Assembly (NCBI RefSeq): GCF_000974445.1
Contig: NZ_BBOJ01000026.1
Span: forward strand, 1-64,000
DNA from: Lentzea aerocolonigenes
GTDB taxonomy: Bacteria; Actinomycetota; Actinomycetes; Mycobacteriales; Pseudonocardiaceae
Direction of reading: 5' to 3'
Length of the DNA stretch: 64,000 nt
Under the pieces are notes generated by a model that was not told the origin of the DNA, made no database searches, and worked only from the letters and a program-made list of their open reading frames with translations. Positions 43,694 to 52,819 of the stretch are shown here, piece after piece (position 1 is the first letter of the stretch; every line of letters starts with the position of its first letter). The translations under genes and the position numbers were made by a program.

Positions 43694-43883
43694 CGACCTC
43701 CCCCAGTGTCGGATCCCTCCCGCATTGTTCAGTCCTTGTCGTTCAGCGTCCGGACACCGAACGAAGACAACCCGATCGCACTAGACAGACGTTCAACGCC
43801 GCCCGCGCCCAGCAGTGGGACTGCGTCGGTGGCGTGGGCACGCAGCAATGGCACTGATCCGACACCAACGAGGGGGAATCGTC
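43694..43883. promoter_or_regulatory. divergent promoter region with a split inverted 10-mer
   Basis: GTGTCGGATC at 43706-43715 recurs as its exact complement at 43856-43865, 140 bp apart, each copy close to one of the two divergent starts (nSTAND gene and I36-like gene). The arrangement would suit two sites for one regulator. It may also be chance. Confidence 0.3.
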
Positions 43884-44267
43884 TTGTCCAGGAACCGAAT
43901 GCTCGCGCTGGCCTTCGCCGCAGCCGCGGCACTGGGCCTGCTCGCTCCGGCCGTCGCGGGCGCCGCTGAGGAGAAGTCCGCCGCACCGCTCGCCTGCACG
44001 GTGAACCCGGACCCCGGCTTCGTGCTGTTCTACCAGCACTCCGACTGCCAGGGCCGCTACCAGGGCTGGGCGCGCTGCGGCTGGCACGACTTCACCGGCG
44101 TGCTGCGCCGCAACGCCAGCTCCTACTGGGACAACCAGTTCGGCGGCGCCTACACCCTCGTCTACGAGGGCTCGACGCAGGTGTACCGGACGTGGCCGCA
44201 GACCGGCGTCCGCAACGTCGCGACGTGGGAGAACGACCGCAACGAGCGGGCCTACCTGGTGTGTTGA
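43884..44267 (+). CDS. small secreted crystallin-like (peptidase inhibitor I36-like) protein
   Basis: The 127-residue product has a signal peptide (cleavage near AGAAEE). The mature part has the pattern of secreted Streptomyces I36-type inhibitors: FVLFYQHSDCQGRYQGWARC, then ASSYWDN and YTLVYEG, with four cysteines that can pair. TTG at 43884 follows GGGGG by 7 bases; ATG at 43899 would shorten the signal peptide. Inhibition of proteases is a family-level guess. Its stop overlaps the next gene's TTG (TTGA). Confidence 0.65.
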   Translation: MSRNRMLALAFAAAAALGLLAPAVAGAAEEKSAAPLACTVNPDPGFVLFYQHSDCQGRYQGWARCGWHDFTGVLRRNASSYWDNQFGGAYTLVYEGSTQVYRTWPQTGVRNVATWENDRNERAYLVC

Positions 44268-45097
44268 CCCGCCTCACGGTGATCGTCCTGCTGCTTCTCG
44301 GCCTCTGCGGCGAGAAGCAGCGGGCCCTTCCCGACGACATGGACCTCGACGCGGTGGCGTATCCGCTGAACGCGTTCGATCTCACCGAACACGAGATGGT
44401 GGTCGTCGCACGGGCGAAGTACCTGATGGCCCAACGGTGTGTGCGACAGCTCGGCGCCGACCTGCCCCCGTTCCCGACCGGCAGGATGCGCGCACCCCAG
44501 GACGACCGGTACGGCCTCGCGTCCAGGCGCACGGCGTGGGAGTGGGGCTACTCCCTCGACAAGCCGCCGGTGCGCGTCATCCCGTGGGAACTCCAGATCG
44601 ACCCGCGTTCCCGCCTCCACGCCCTTCTCACCGAGGGCCCCGACGGCGGTTGCCTGGGCTCCGCGAACCGCGCCCTCGCGGAACCCACCACCAACCCGTT
44701 GCCACGCCTGGACGACGAGGCCTGGCGAGCGTCCCGCGACACGCCCGAGGTGAGGCAGGCCGCGCAGGCGTGGCACCGGTGCACGGCCCGAGCCGGACTC
44801 GACTACGACGACCCGGTCGAGGCGCCGTACTACCACTGGGGCGAGAAGCGGATCGCCGCCCACCGCACGTTGACGGAGCAGGACCGCAGGAACGGCCTGC
44901 GCCCCTCACCGGTGGAACGCAGGGCGGCGCTCGTGGACGTCCGGTGCAAGGTGGAGTCGGGCTTCCTGCGGGCGTGGACCGAGGCGGACGTGGCGGCGCA
45001 GCGGGAGCTGGTGGGGCGGCACCTCGGGGAGCTCACCGCACGGCGGCGGGCGCTCGACGCGCTGGTGCTGGCCGCTGACCGCGGTATGCCTGGATGA
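44264..45097 (+). CDS. hypothetical lipoprotein
   Basis: The 277-residue product begins LTRLTVIVLLLLGLCGEK, a short signal peptide with a lipobox-like Leu-Gly-Leu-Cys. The rest is helical and charged, with paired cysteines (AQRCVRQLG with GGCLGSANR; WHRCTARAG with VRCKVESG). I do not recognise a family, although secreted Streptomyces proteins of this length and Cys pattern exist beside envelope genes. The TTG start lies within the upstream stop, so it depends on translation of the I36-like gene. Confidence 0.6.
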   Translation: MTRLTVIVLLLLGLCGEKQRALPDDMDLDAVAYPLNAFDLTEHEMVVVARAKYLMAQRCVRQLGADLPPFPTGRMRAPQDDRYGLASRRTAWEWGYSLDKPPVRVIPWELQIDPRSRLHALLTEGPDGGCLGSANRALAEPTTNPLPRLDDEAWRASRDTPEVRQAAQAWHRCTARAGLDYDDPVEAPYYHWGEKRIAAHRTLTEQDRRNGLRPSPVERRAALVDVRCKVESGFLRAWTEADVAAQRELVGRHLGELTARRRALDALVLAADRGMPG

Positions 45098-45216
45098 TCA
45101 GGACCGAGGATGTGATGACCAGGGTCCGCGAGGCCGAGTCCGGGGACCCGCACGGCTCCCGGTGGCCGCGCTACAAGCGGAGCGACGACGCCACAGCGGC
45201 GTTCTGCCTCCTCTGA
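45094..45216 (+). CDS. 40-residue small ORF, coupled
   Basis: An ATG overlaps the stop of the lipoprotein gene (ATGA) and opens a 40-codon frame beginning MIRTEDVMTRVREAESG and ending FCLL, closed by TGA just before a terminator. Its position, coupling and placement directly in front of the terminator support translation. Composition alone does not. It has no recognisable domain. Confidence 0.4.
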   Translation: MIRTEDVMTRVREAESGDPHGSRWPRYKRSDDATAAFCLL

Positions 45217-45220
45217 CGCT

Positions 45221-45256
45221 CGCCGGCGAGGGCGTCGGCCGAAGCCCTCGCCGGCG
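45221..45256. terminator. terminator, perfect 13-bp stem
   Basis: CGCCGGCGAGGGC and GCCCTCGCCGGCG are exact inverted copies around a 10-base loop. The hairpin lies between the three-gene exported chain and the convergent parC-like gene. Confidence 0.8.
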
Positions 45257-45261
45257 TCGCG

Positions 45262-47742
45262 CTAGTCCCTCTCGATCAGGTGACCGATCACGTCCGGACC
45301 CGGATGCGCGTGACCGGAGCCGTCGCGCCGCGGGTCGACGTCCGGCAGCTCGACCGGCGACCCCTTGTCGTCCGCGCCCGCGGGCCTGCTGCCGATCCAC
45401 GCCAGCACCAGGTGCGACTCGCCCTTGAGGAACCGCTGCGACCGCACACCACCCGTCGCGCGGCCCTTCGCCGGATACTCGCTGAACGGCGTGACCTTGA
45501 CGCTCTGCCCGGACGACGTGACGACCATCGGCTCGCCGTGCTCGTCGTCGTCCGTGCGGATCGCACCGAAGAACACCACGTGCGCGTCACCGCTCAGGTT
45601 GATGCCCGCCATGCCGCCGCCCTTGAGGCCCTGCGGCCGGACCAGCTTCGCGTCATAACGCAGCAACGACGAGTCCGAGCTGACGAACGCGAGCGTCTCG
45701 CTGCCGTCCGTGAGCCACGTGCAGCCGACGACCTCGTCGCCGTCCTTGAGCGTGATGACCTCGAACTCGTCCGACCGCACCGGCCACTCCGGCACGCACA
45801 CCTTCACCGTGCCGAGCTTCGTGCCGAGCGCGATGCCGGGTGAGTCCTTCGGGTCGAGCGGCGCGATGCCGACGACCTTCTCGCCCTTCTCCAGCGGCAC
45901 CAGCTCACTCGCCGCCATACCGCCGCGCAGCGACACCGTTCCGCTCTGCTCCGGCAACACCGGCAACGGCAGCACGTCGGTCTTGAACGCACGCCCGAGG
46001 TTCGTGATCAGCACGACCTGACCGCGCGCGGTGGAGTGCACCACCGCGGCCACGGCGTCGTGCTTCACCCGCCCCGCCCGGCGCTTGCCCTCGGACACCT
46101 CCTCCGACTCCGCCGCGGTCCGCGCGACGAGCCCGGTGGCGCTGAGGATGACCTGGCACGGGTCGTCCGCGACCTCCAGCGGCCCCGCCGGCTTCGACGC
46201 CGCGAGCACCTCCTTGAGGTCACCGTCGATGAGGCTGGTCCTGCGGTCGCCGCCCAGTTCCTTGGCGACGTTCGCGAGCTCCTGCGAGACGAGCTTCTTC
46301 AGCACGTTCTCGTCGTCGAGGATCGCGGTCAGCTCCGCGATCTCCTTGTTCAGCTTGTCCTGCTCGTTCTCGAGCTCGAGCTTGTCGTACTTGGTGAGCC
46401 GGCGCAGCGGCGTGTCGAGGATGTAGGAGGCCTGGATCTCCGACAGCTTGAACTGCTTCATCAGGCCGTCCTTGGCGGCAGCGGCGTTCTCGCTGCCCCG
46501 GATCAGCTTGATGACCTTGTCGATGTCGAGCAGGGCCTTGAGCAGACCCTCGACCAGGTGCAGGCGTTCCTCGCGCTTGCGGCGGCGGAACTTCGTGCGC
46601 CGCGTGACGACCTCGTAGCGGTGCTTGAGGAAGACCTCCAGCAGCTGCTTGAGACCGAGCGTCTGCGGCTGCCCGTCCACCAGCACCAGGTTGTTGATGC
46701 CGAACGACTGCTCCATCGGCGTGAGCCGGTACAGGTCCGCGAGCAGCGCCTGCGGGTTCACCCCGACCTTGCACTCGATGACGAGCCGGATGCCGTTCTC
46801 GCGGTCGGTGAGGTCCTTGACGTCCGCGATGCCGGTGAGGCGCTTGGACTTGTTGACCTCGTCGGTGATCTTCTCGACGATCCGCTCGGCCCCGACGCCG
46901 TACGGCAGCTCGGTGACCGTGATGGCCTGGCGCCCGCGGGAGCCCTCCAGCGGCCCGATCTCGACCTTCGCGCGCATGCGGACCACGCCGCGACCGGTCT
47001 CGTAAGCCTTCCTGACCTCGTCGAGGCCCAGCAGGATGCCGCCGGTCGGCAGATCCGGCCCCGGCACGAACTCCATCAGCTTGTCGAGGTCGGCGTTCGG
47101 GTGCGTGATCAGCCACCGCGCCGCCCCGACGACCTCGCGGAGGTTGTGCGGGATCATGTTCGTGGCCATGCCGACCGCGATGCCGGACGTGCCGTTGACC
47201 AGCAGGTTCGGGAACGCGGCCGGCAGCACCGACGGCTCTTCGAGCGAGCCGTCGTAGTTCGGCCGGAAGTCGACCGTGTCCTCGTTCAGTTCACCGACGA
47301 GATGCATCGCAGCCTGGGACATCCGCGCTTCGGTGTAACGCGATGCAGCCGGTCCATCGTCTGGGCTACCAAAATTTCCATGCCCGTCGATCAACGGCTC
47401 GTTGAGACTGAAGTCCTGTGCAAGTCGAACCAACGCGTCGTAGATCGCGGTGTCGCCATGCGGGTGGTAGCGACCCATGGTGTCACCGACCACGCGGGAC
47501 GACTTCACGTATGGGGTGTTGGGGCGCTGACCGTTGTCGTGCATCGAGTAGAGGATGCGACGGTGCACCGGCTTCAGCCCGTCCCGCGCGTCCGGCAGTG
47601 CCCGCGAGTGGATGACCGAGTACGCGTACTCCAGGTACGAGTCCTCGATCTCCGTCTTCAGCGAGTTGTCGAGCACCGTGGCGCCGGCCCGGTCGAACGC
47701 GGCGGGGTCGACCTTGGTCGTGGGTCCCTTGCGGCGTGCCAT
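45262..47742 (-). CDS. parC: DNA topoisomerase IV subunit A (type IIA)
   Basis: The 826-residue subunit has the breakage-reunion domain ([20 protein letters not shown]) and the quinolone-determining region [17 protein letters not shown], with Thr98 at the position of E. coli GyrA Ser83. Catalytic Tyr136 is in SRYTEARM. The long coiled-coil arm and C-terminal beta-pinwheel blades are present. It relaxes and decatenates DNA with its B partner. It starts 28 bp after the parE-like stop, so the pair is an operon. Because this is the second-set actinobacterial type, parC is preferred over gyrA; that preference is from family memory. Confidence 0.88.
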   Translation of the reverse strand: MARRKGPTTKVDPAAFDRAGATVLDNSLKTEIEDSYLEYAYSVIHSRALPDARDGLKPVHRRILYSMHDNGQRPNTPYVKSSRVVGDTMGRYHPHGDTAIYDALVRLAQDFSLNEPLIDGHGNFGSPDDGPAASRYTEARMSQAAMHLVGELNEDTVDFRPNYDGSLEEPSVLPAAFPNLLVNGTSGIAVGMATNMIPHNLREVVGAARWLITHPNADLDKLMEFVPGPDLPTGGILLGLDEVRKAYETGRGVVRMRAKVEIGPLEGSRGRQAITVTELPYGVGAERIVEKITDEVNKSKRLTGIADVKDLTDRENGIRLVIECKVGVNPQALLADLYRLTPMEQSFGINNLVLVDGQPQTLGLKQLLEVFLKHRYEVVTRRTKFRRRKREERLHLVEGLLKALLDIDKVIKLIRGSENAAAAKDGLMKQFKLSEIQASYILDTPLRRLTKYDKLELENEQDKLNKEIAELTAILDDENVLKKLVSQELANVAKELGGDRRTSLIDGDLKEVLAASKPAGPLEVADDPCQVILSATGLVARTAAESEEVSEGKRRAGRVKHDAVAAVVHSTARGQVVLITNLGRAFKTDVLPLPVLPEQSGTVSLRGGMAASELVPLEKGEKVVGIAPLDPKDSPGIALGTKLGTVKVCVPEWPVRSDEFEVITLKDGDEVVGCTWLTDGSETLAFVSSDSSLLRYDAKLVRPQGLKGGGMAGINLSGDAHVVFFGAIRTDDDEHGEPMVVTSSGQSVKVTPFSEYPAKGRATGGVRSQRFLKGESHLVLAWIGSRPAGADDKGSPVELPDVDPRRDGSGHAHPGPDVIGHLIERD

Positions 47743-47770
47743 GACTGTCTTCCAGCTCTTTCCGTGAGGC

Positions 47771-50700
47771 TTAGAGATCGATGGCCGACTGGTCGACCCG
47801 TGCGGCGGACTCGACGAGCCAGTTGCGACGCGGCTCGACCTTCTCGCCCATCAGCAGTTCGAGGGCTTCCTCGGCGGCCTCGGCGTCGTCCATGGTGATG
47901 CGGCGCACGGACCGGCTCGCGGGGTTCATCGTGGTCTCCCACAACTCGTCCGCGTCCATCTCGCCCAGACCCTTGAACCGCGGCACCGGCGTGACGACCT
48001 GCTTGCCCGCCTTCTCCAGCTGCGCGACCTTCTTCTCCATCTCGCGCTGGGTGAAGGTGAAGTGCGTTTCGGCGTTGCGCCCGCGAGTCATGACCTTGTG
48101 CAACGGAGGCATGGCGGCGTAGAGACGCCCGTCCTCGATCACCGGGCGCATGTACTTGGCGAACAACGTGATCAGCAACGTCCGGATGTGGCTGCCGTCG
48201 ACGTCCGCGTCGGCCATCAGGATCACCCGGCCGTACCGCATCTGGGAGATGTCGAACGTGCGGCCGGTGCCGGCGCCGAGGACCTGGACGATGGAGGCGA
48301 TCTCGGCGTTGCGCAACGTGTCGGCCAGCGAGGCCTTCTGGACGTTGAGGATCTTGCCGCGCAAGGGGAGCAACGCCTGGTACTCGGAGACGCGAGCCAT
48401 GCGAGCGCTGTTGTGGACGAACACGCCGGCTTCGAGCGCGAAGTTGTGGTAGCCGTCCACGGTGAGGTCGTAGACGTCTTCCCGCTCCGGCAAGGCTTCC
48501 ACGGAGGCGACCGAGTGGTTCACCATCGACGCCGCTTCACGCAACCTCGTGAAGTCGTCGTCGTAGTGCGCCAACACCTTCAGGAACTTCAAACCGGTCT
48601 TCGCGTTCTCCTTGCGGTCCAGCTCGTAGGACAGCGCCAGCTCGAAGTTCGACGGCGTGTCCAGCATCGGCGCCAGCCGCTTCAGTGCGGCGATCCGACG
48701 GCCTTCCACCTGCTTTGCGACGCGCTCCGCACGCGACGTCGACTCGACGTAGCGACGACGACCGGTCTGGATCTTCTCCAGGTGACCGGTGGACGCGTCG
48801 GCCATGCGCTGCTTCATCCGCACCGAGTGCTCGCGGCCGAACTCCGGGTTGTTCTCGTGCCATGCAACGACCGCATCACGCTGACGCTGACGCTCCGCAG
48901 GGTCCGAGAACTGGTCGATCGTGGTGCGGGAACGCCAGGCGAGCAGTTCCTCGTCCTGCCACTGCGCCAGCGAGCGCTCGCGCCACTCCTCGCGCTTGCC
49001 CGGCTGCGTGAAGAACGCGCGCACCCGCTCGGCGGCCGCGGCGCGGTGTTCGGGCTTCGCCCAGTACTCGGCCTGCAACGCACGCATGCGCTCGGCGTAG
49101 GCGGCCTTGTCCTCGTCGCTCAGCGCCGAGTACCAGTCCTGGAAGGCCTGCTCGATGCGGGCGCGGAACTCGGGGTCCTGGTTGCGGGCGGCCAGCCTGG
49201 CGAGGCAGGAGGCGCGGAACTCCGGGTTCTTCCACTGCTCGGACAGCATCGCGGACTTGAACTCGGTGCCACCGGCGGCCAGCCAGGCGCGGTAACCCTC
49301 GTGCACGTGCTCGCCCATCATGGCGGCGTGCAGAGCGGCGTGGTCCTCCCACGTCATCCGCTGGAGGTTGCGGGGGTCGTTGTTCCGCTTGTCCACGTCG
49401 ACGTGGTGACGGACGTTGCCGTTCTCCGCGCTGTCGAACCCGTGCCGGAGGTTGTACGCGTCGGCGAGGTAGTGGGTGTAGACCCACTCCTGCCTGTCGT
49501 TCATCCAGACCCGCTCGTAGCCGTCGAGGTTGTGACCTTCGGCCTTCGACGACACCGACCGGTACAGCGGCATCAGCGAGTCGCCGGGCTGCAGGGCGTC
49601 CGCGCGGCGGTACGAGCCGTCACGCAGCCGGAACAGGTGGTCCGGCGTGCAACGAACGGACTCGCCGTTGTCCAGCGTCACCCGGACCAGCGGGGCGTTC
49701 TTCTTCGTCAGCCGCGGCTCGACGAGCGGTACGACAACGACGCGACCAGCCTTGTTGGTCGCGTAACCGAAGTGCGTGACTCCGCGTTCCCAGTCCTCGA
49801 CCAGTTCGCCGAACGACAGCGACTTGCCGGACGCGAGCGAAACGCGAGTTTCCTTCACAAAACACCCGAGGGCCGAATCGCCCTCGACGAGGAACAGCTC
49901 ACTACGCGAAACACCGGTCGTCCGGCAGTCCACGAGCTTGGCCGGCATCGCCGCGCCCTCGAGCGCAGTCTTCCGCCGAGCCGCGTCCTTCTGCTGCTTC
50001 TGCGTCAACCGCACGCGCGACGCGTCGACGACCTTCTGCAGCACGGTCTTCGCTTCGACCTTGGTCTTGCGGTCCTCGGTCCACGCCCGCACCTGTGCGT
50101 CGACGATGCCCTGCAGCACCTTCGTGATGCCCGCGGTCGACAGCTCGTCCTTGGTCTGCGAGGTGAACTGCGGTTCCGGGATGCGGACGTGGATGACGGC
50201 GGTCATGCCCTCCAGCACGTCGTCCAGGGTCGGCATCTCCTCCTTGGGCTTGAGCAGCCCTCGGGTCTTGGAGATCGCGTCCTGCACCGCCTTCAGCACA
50301 GCGCGGTCGAAGCCACGCCGGTGCGTACCGCCGTGCATGTTGCGGATCGTGTTCGTGAAGCACTCGACGGTGCGCTCGTAGCCGGTGCCCCACCGCAGAG
50401 CGACTTCGACCTCGGCGGATCGCTCCACTTTGGACCGCATCACGCCGTTCTCGTCGGCGGCGTTCTCGAAGTAGGTGCCGGAGCCGGTGATGACCAGAGT
50501 TCCCGACACCGCCCGATCACCGGAAGGCGCCAGGAACTCGACCATGTCGGTCAGGCCGTGCGGGTAGTGGAAGACCTCTTCGGAGATCTGGTCTTCGAGC
50601 GCGGTCCGCAGCACGTACGTCACGCCCGGTACGAGGAACGCCGTGTTGCGCAGCTTCATGCGGACGGTCTCGACGTCCAGCGCCGCGTTGTTCTCGAAGT

Positions 50701-51277
50701 AGCGGGCGTCGTACCAGTAGCGGATCGACGTGCCGGTCGACTCGTTGCGCTTCATCTTGCCGACGACGTTCAAGCCGCCCTGGCGGGTGAACTTCGCCTT
50801 CGGGCCGGGGCCGTCGAAGACGCCGGGGACGCCGTGGGCGAACGACATCTCGTGGACCTTGCCGCCGCGGCGCACGAGCACGTCGAAGCGGTGTGAGAGG
50901 GCGTTCACGGCCGAGGCGCCGACGCCGTGCAGGCCGCCGGAGGTCTTGTAGCCGGAGCCGCCGAACTTGCCGCCTGCGTGCAACTTGGTCAACACCAGTT
51001 CCACACCGGACAGACCGGACTTCGCGTGCACGTCGGTCGGGATGCCCCGGCCGTCGTCGTCGACCTGGACGCTGCCGTCGGCGTGCAGCGTGACCACGAT
51101 CTTCGTCGCGTAGCCCGCGACGCCTTCATCGGTGGAGTTGTCGACGATCTCGCTGAAGAGGTGGTTGATGCCCCGGCTGTCGGTCGACCCGATGTACATG
51201 CCTGGCCGCTTGCGGACGGCCTCGAGTCCTTCGAGGTGCGTCAGGTCGTCGGCCCCGTACAGGGTCTCTGCGGTCAC
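47771..51277 (-). CDS. parE: DNA topoisomerase IV subunit B, interrupted by an intein
   Basis: The 1168-residue precursor has GHKL ATPase motifs (EIVDNSTDE, DGRGIP, GLHGVGASAVNALS), a transducer domain and a TOPRIM domain with EGDSA and ADADVDGSHI. The final RFKGLGEMDADELWETTMNP block follows. Between Gly471 and Ser957 of the precursor sits a 485-residue intein. Joining the exteins gives LVEGDSALG-SARMARVSEY and a protein of about 683 residues, the usual size. The GTG start is preceded by GGGAGAAA. It is translated ahead of parC, and its activity should depend on splicing. Confidence 0.92.
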   Translation of the reverse strand: MTAETLYGADDLTHLEGLEAVRKRPGMYIGSTDSRGINHLFSEIVDNSTDEGVAGYATKIVVTLHADGSVQVDDDGRGIPTDVHAKSGLSGVELVLTKLHAGGKFGGSGYKTSGGLHGVGASAVNALSHRFDVLVRRGGKVHEMSFAHGVPGVFDGPGPKAKFTRQGGLNVVGKMKRNESTGTSIRYWYDARYFENNAALDVETVRMKLRNTAFLVPGVTYVLRTALEDQISEEVFHYPHGLTDMVEFLAPSGDRAVSGTLVITGSGTYFENAADENGVMRSKVERSAEVEVALRWGTGYERTVECFTNTIRNMHGGTHRRGFDRAVLKAVQDAISKTRGLLKPKEEMPTLDDVLEGMTAVIHVRIPEPQFTSQTKDELSTAGITKVLQGIVDAQVRAWTEDRKTKVEAKTVLQKVVDASRVRLTQKQQKDAARRKTALEGAAMPAKLVDCRTTGVSRSELFLVEGDSALGCFVKETRVSLASGKSLSFGELVEDWERGVTHFGYATNKAGRVVVVPLVEPRLTKKNAPLVRVTLDNGESVRCTPDHLFRLRDGSYRRADALQPGDSLMPLYRSVSSKAEGHNLDGYERVWMNDRQEWVYTHYLADAYNLRHGFDSAENGNVRHHVDVDKRNNDPRNLQRMTWEDHAALHAAMMGEHVHEGYRAWLAAGGTEFKSAMLSEQWKNPEFRASCLARLAARNQDPEFRARIEQAFQDWYSALSDEDKAAYAERMRALQAEYWAKPEHRAAAAERVRAFFTQPGKREEWRERSLAQWQDEELLAWRSRTTIDQFSDPAERQRQRDAVVAWHENNPEFGREHSVRMKQRMADASTGHLEKIQTGRRRYVESTSRAERVAKQVEGRRIAALKRLAPMLDTPSNFELALSYELDRKENAKTGLKFLKVLAHYDDDFTRLREAASMVNHSVASVEALPEREDVYDLTVDGYHNFALEAGVFVHNSARMARVSEYQALLPLRGKILNVQKASLADTLRNAEIASIVQVLGAGTGRTFDISQMRYGRVILMADADVDGSHIRTLLITLFAKYMRPVIEDGRLYAAMPPLHKVMTRGRNAETHFTFTQREMEKKVAQLEKAGKQVVTPVPRFKGLGEMDADELWETTMNPASRSVRRITMDDAEAAEEALELLMGEKVEPRRNWLVESAARVDQSAIDL
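48410..49864 (-). other. intein with HNH homing endonuclease in ParE
   Basis: The element runs from Cys472 (CFVKETRVSLASGKS, block A) to Asn956, and the last residues are VFVHN followed by Ser957. Block B is CTPDHLFRLRDGS with the Thr-x-x-His pattern, block F is DVYDLTVDGYHNF and block G ends His-Asn. Cys1, penultimate His, terminal Asn and +1 Ser are all intact, so splicing is expected. The middle has an HNH_3-like motif (VRHHVDVDKRNNDPRNLQRM) followed by at least four short repeats of the form NPEFRxxxxxRL, like NUMOD DNA-binding units. The site equals that of the known Synechocystis GyrB intein. Confidence 0.92.
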
Positions 51278-51597
51278 GGGTATTTCTCCCTGGTCGTGTG
51301 CGGACTGCCAGCAGCGTATCTGCCTGCACTGACATTCCTGGGCAGGACGCCCGCAGTAGCGGTCACGACTGCGCTCCGCGACGGTCCCGGTACACCCTCG
51401 AGTACCCGTCCAGCCGCCGGTCAGAGCCTTCCCGGGCAGGAACGGGCACTGCTCCGAACGACCGCCGGGCGGCGAACGTCACTCGGGTTGCGGTGCGTGA
51501 CCTGGTCGAGACCTTCCCGATGCGCACCCGTGAACCGTGATGAACATCGGCACGTATGCCCCGGTGTCGGAAGCGGACCGAGGGATGGAGTGATCGC
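51278..51597. other. divergent intergenic region, no gene seen
   Basis: This 320-bp stretch separates the parE-like and aminotransferase genes. It must hold both promoters; I see no convincing -35/-10 pair, structured RNA or small frame in it. Confidence 0.5.
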
Positions 51598-52773
51598 GTG
51601 CGGCACGGTGTGGACTCGGGTCTTTTCCAGCAGACCGCGCACAGCCCGTCCTACTTCGAGCTGTCGCGGACCGGTGCCGGTGAACTCGTCGACTTCTGCA
51701 TCCCGTGCAACCCGTACTTCCCGACGCCCGAGATGTTCGAGGAGCTCTCGAAGAACCTCGAAGCGGTCCTGAGGTTCTACCCGAGCGACTCGTCCAAGAT
51801 CGCGCAGCAGCTCAGCGCCGTGCTGGGGCTCAACCCGGCGACGATCGCCATGTCGAACGGGTCGACCGAGCTCATCACGTGGATGGACCACATGTGGATC
51901 CACGAGAGCGTGGCGGTCCCGATCCCGACGTTCGGCCGCTGGACCGACCAGCCGATGGAGAGCAACAAGCGCGTCGACATGTTCCTGCTCCAGGAGAGCA
52001 ACAACTTCGAGCTCGACGTCGACGAGTACATCAAGTTCATCCGTGCCCGCGGCAGCAAGGTCGCGGTCATCTGCAACCCGAACAACCCCGACGGCGGTTA
52101 CCTGCCGCGGCGGGAGATCGTCCGGTTCATGGACGAGCTCGCCGACCTGGACCTGGTCGTGATCGACGAGTCGTTCATCGACTTCGTCGAGGTCGAGCGG
52201 AACCCGTCGGTCGCGGCGGAGGCGTCGATCCGGCCGAACGTGGTCGTGTTGAAGAGCCTCGGCAAGAACTTCGGGTTGCACGGCATCCGCTTCGGTTATC
52301 TGGTCGCGAATCCCGGTCTGGCCGGGAAGATGCGCCAGACGCTGCCGAAGTGGAACCTCAATTCTCTCGCGGAAACCGTCGTGTTCATGCTCGCCGAGCA
52401 CGAGGCGGAGTACGCGGAAAGCCTGCGTCTGCTGTCACGGGACAGGTACCGGATGGGGATGGAGCTCTCCCGCGTCCCCGACCTGACCGTCTACTCCTCG
52501 CAGGCCAACTTCCTGCTGGTCAAGCTCGGTGGCGGCGTGGACGGTCGGGAGCTTCGCGACCACCTGCTGTCCCGGCACCAGGTCTTCATCCGCGAGTGCG
52601 GCAACAAGCTCGGCATGAACAGCCGTTTCGCGCGTCTGGTCGTGCGTCCGGAACAGGACGTCGACCGGCTCGTCGAAGGCATTCGCGACTTCACCCAAGC
52701 GAGGTGGACCACCGAACACGCAAGCCATTCGAGCCACTCCAGCGAACCGTCGCTGCTGATGCACAGTGCTTGA
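51598..52773 (+). CDS. class I/II aminotransferase (HisC-like)
   Basis: The 391-residue fold-type I PLP enzyme has AMSNGSTELITW, the Asn-Pro-Asn motif ICNPNNPDGGYL and the Asp/Tyr-equivalent VVIDESFIDF. The Schiff-base Lys is in LKSLGKNFGLHGIRFGY and the C-terminal Arg in RFARLVVRP. The set is typical of histidinol-phosphate or threonine-phosphate (CobD) enzymes. GTG at 51598 follows GGATGGAG. It stands alone with a Ser/His-rich tail (HASHSSHSSEPS) and its substrate is uncertain. Confidence 0.82.
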   Translation: MRHGVDSGLFQQTAHSPSYFELSRTGAGELVDFCIPCNPYFPTPEMFEELSKNLEAVLRFYPSDSSKIAQQLSAVLGLNPATIAMSNGSTELITWMDHMWIHESVAVPIPTFGRWTDQPMESNKRVDMFLLQESNNFELDVDEYIKFIRARGSKVAVICNPNNPDGGYLPRREIVRFMDELADLDLVVIDESFIDFVEVERNPSVAAEASIRPNVVVLKSLGKNFGLHGIRFGYLVANPGLAGKMRQTLPKWNLNSLAETVVFMLAEHEAEYAESLRLLSRDRYRMGMELSRVPDLTVYSSQANFLLVKLGGGVDGRELRDHLLSRHQVFIRECGNKLGMNSRFARLVVRPEQDVDRLVEGIRDFTQARWTTEHASHSSHSSEPSLLMHSA

Positions 52774-52819
52774 TCATTTTTCCGAGGCGTTGAACGCTCA
52801 CATCGAAAGGTCCCAGAGA

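Noticed and set aside
48062-50896. 944-codon plus-strand frame opposite parE and its intein
   Set aside because: It has no start context or domain and mirrors the coding strand of the topoisomerase gene.
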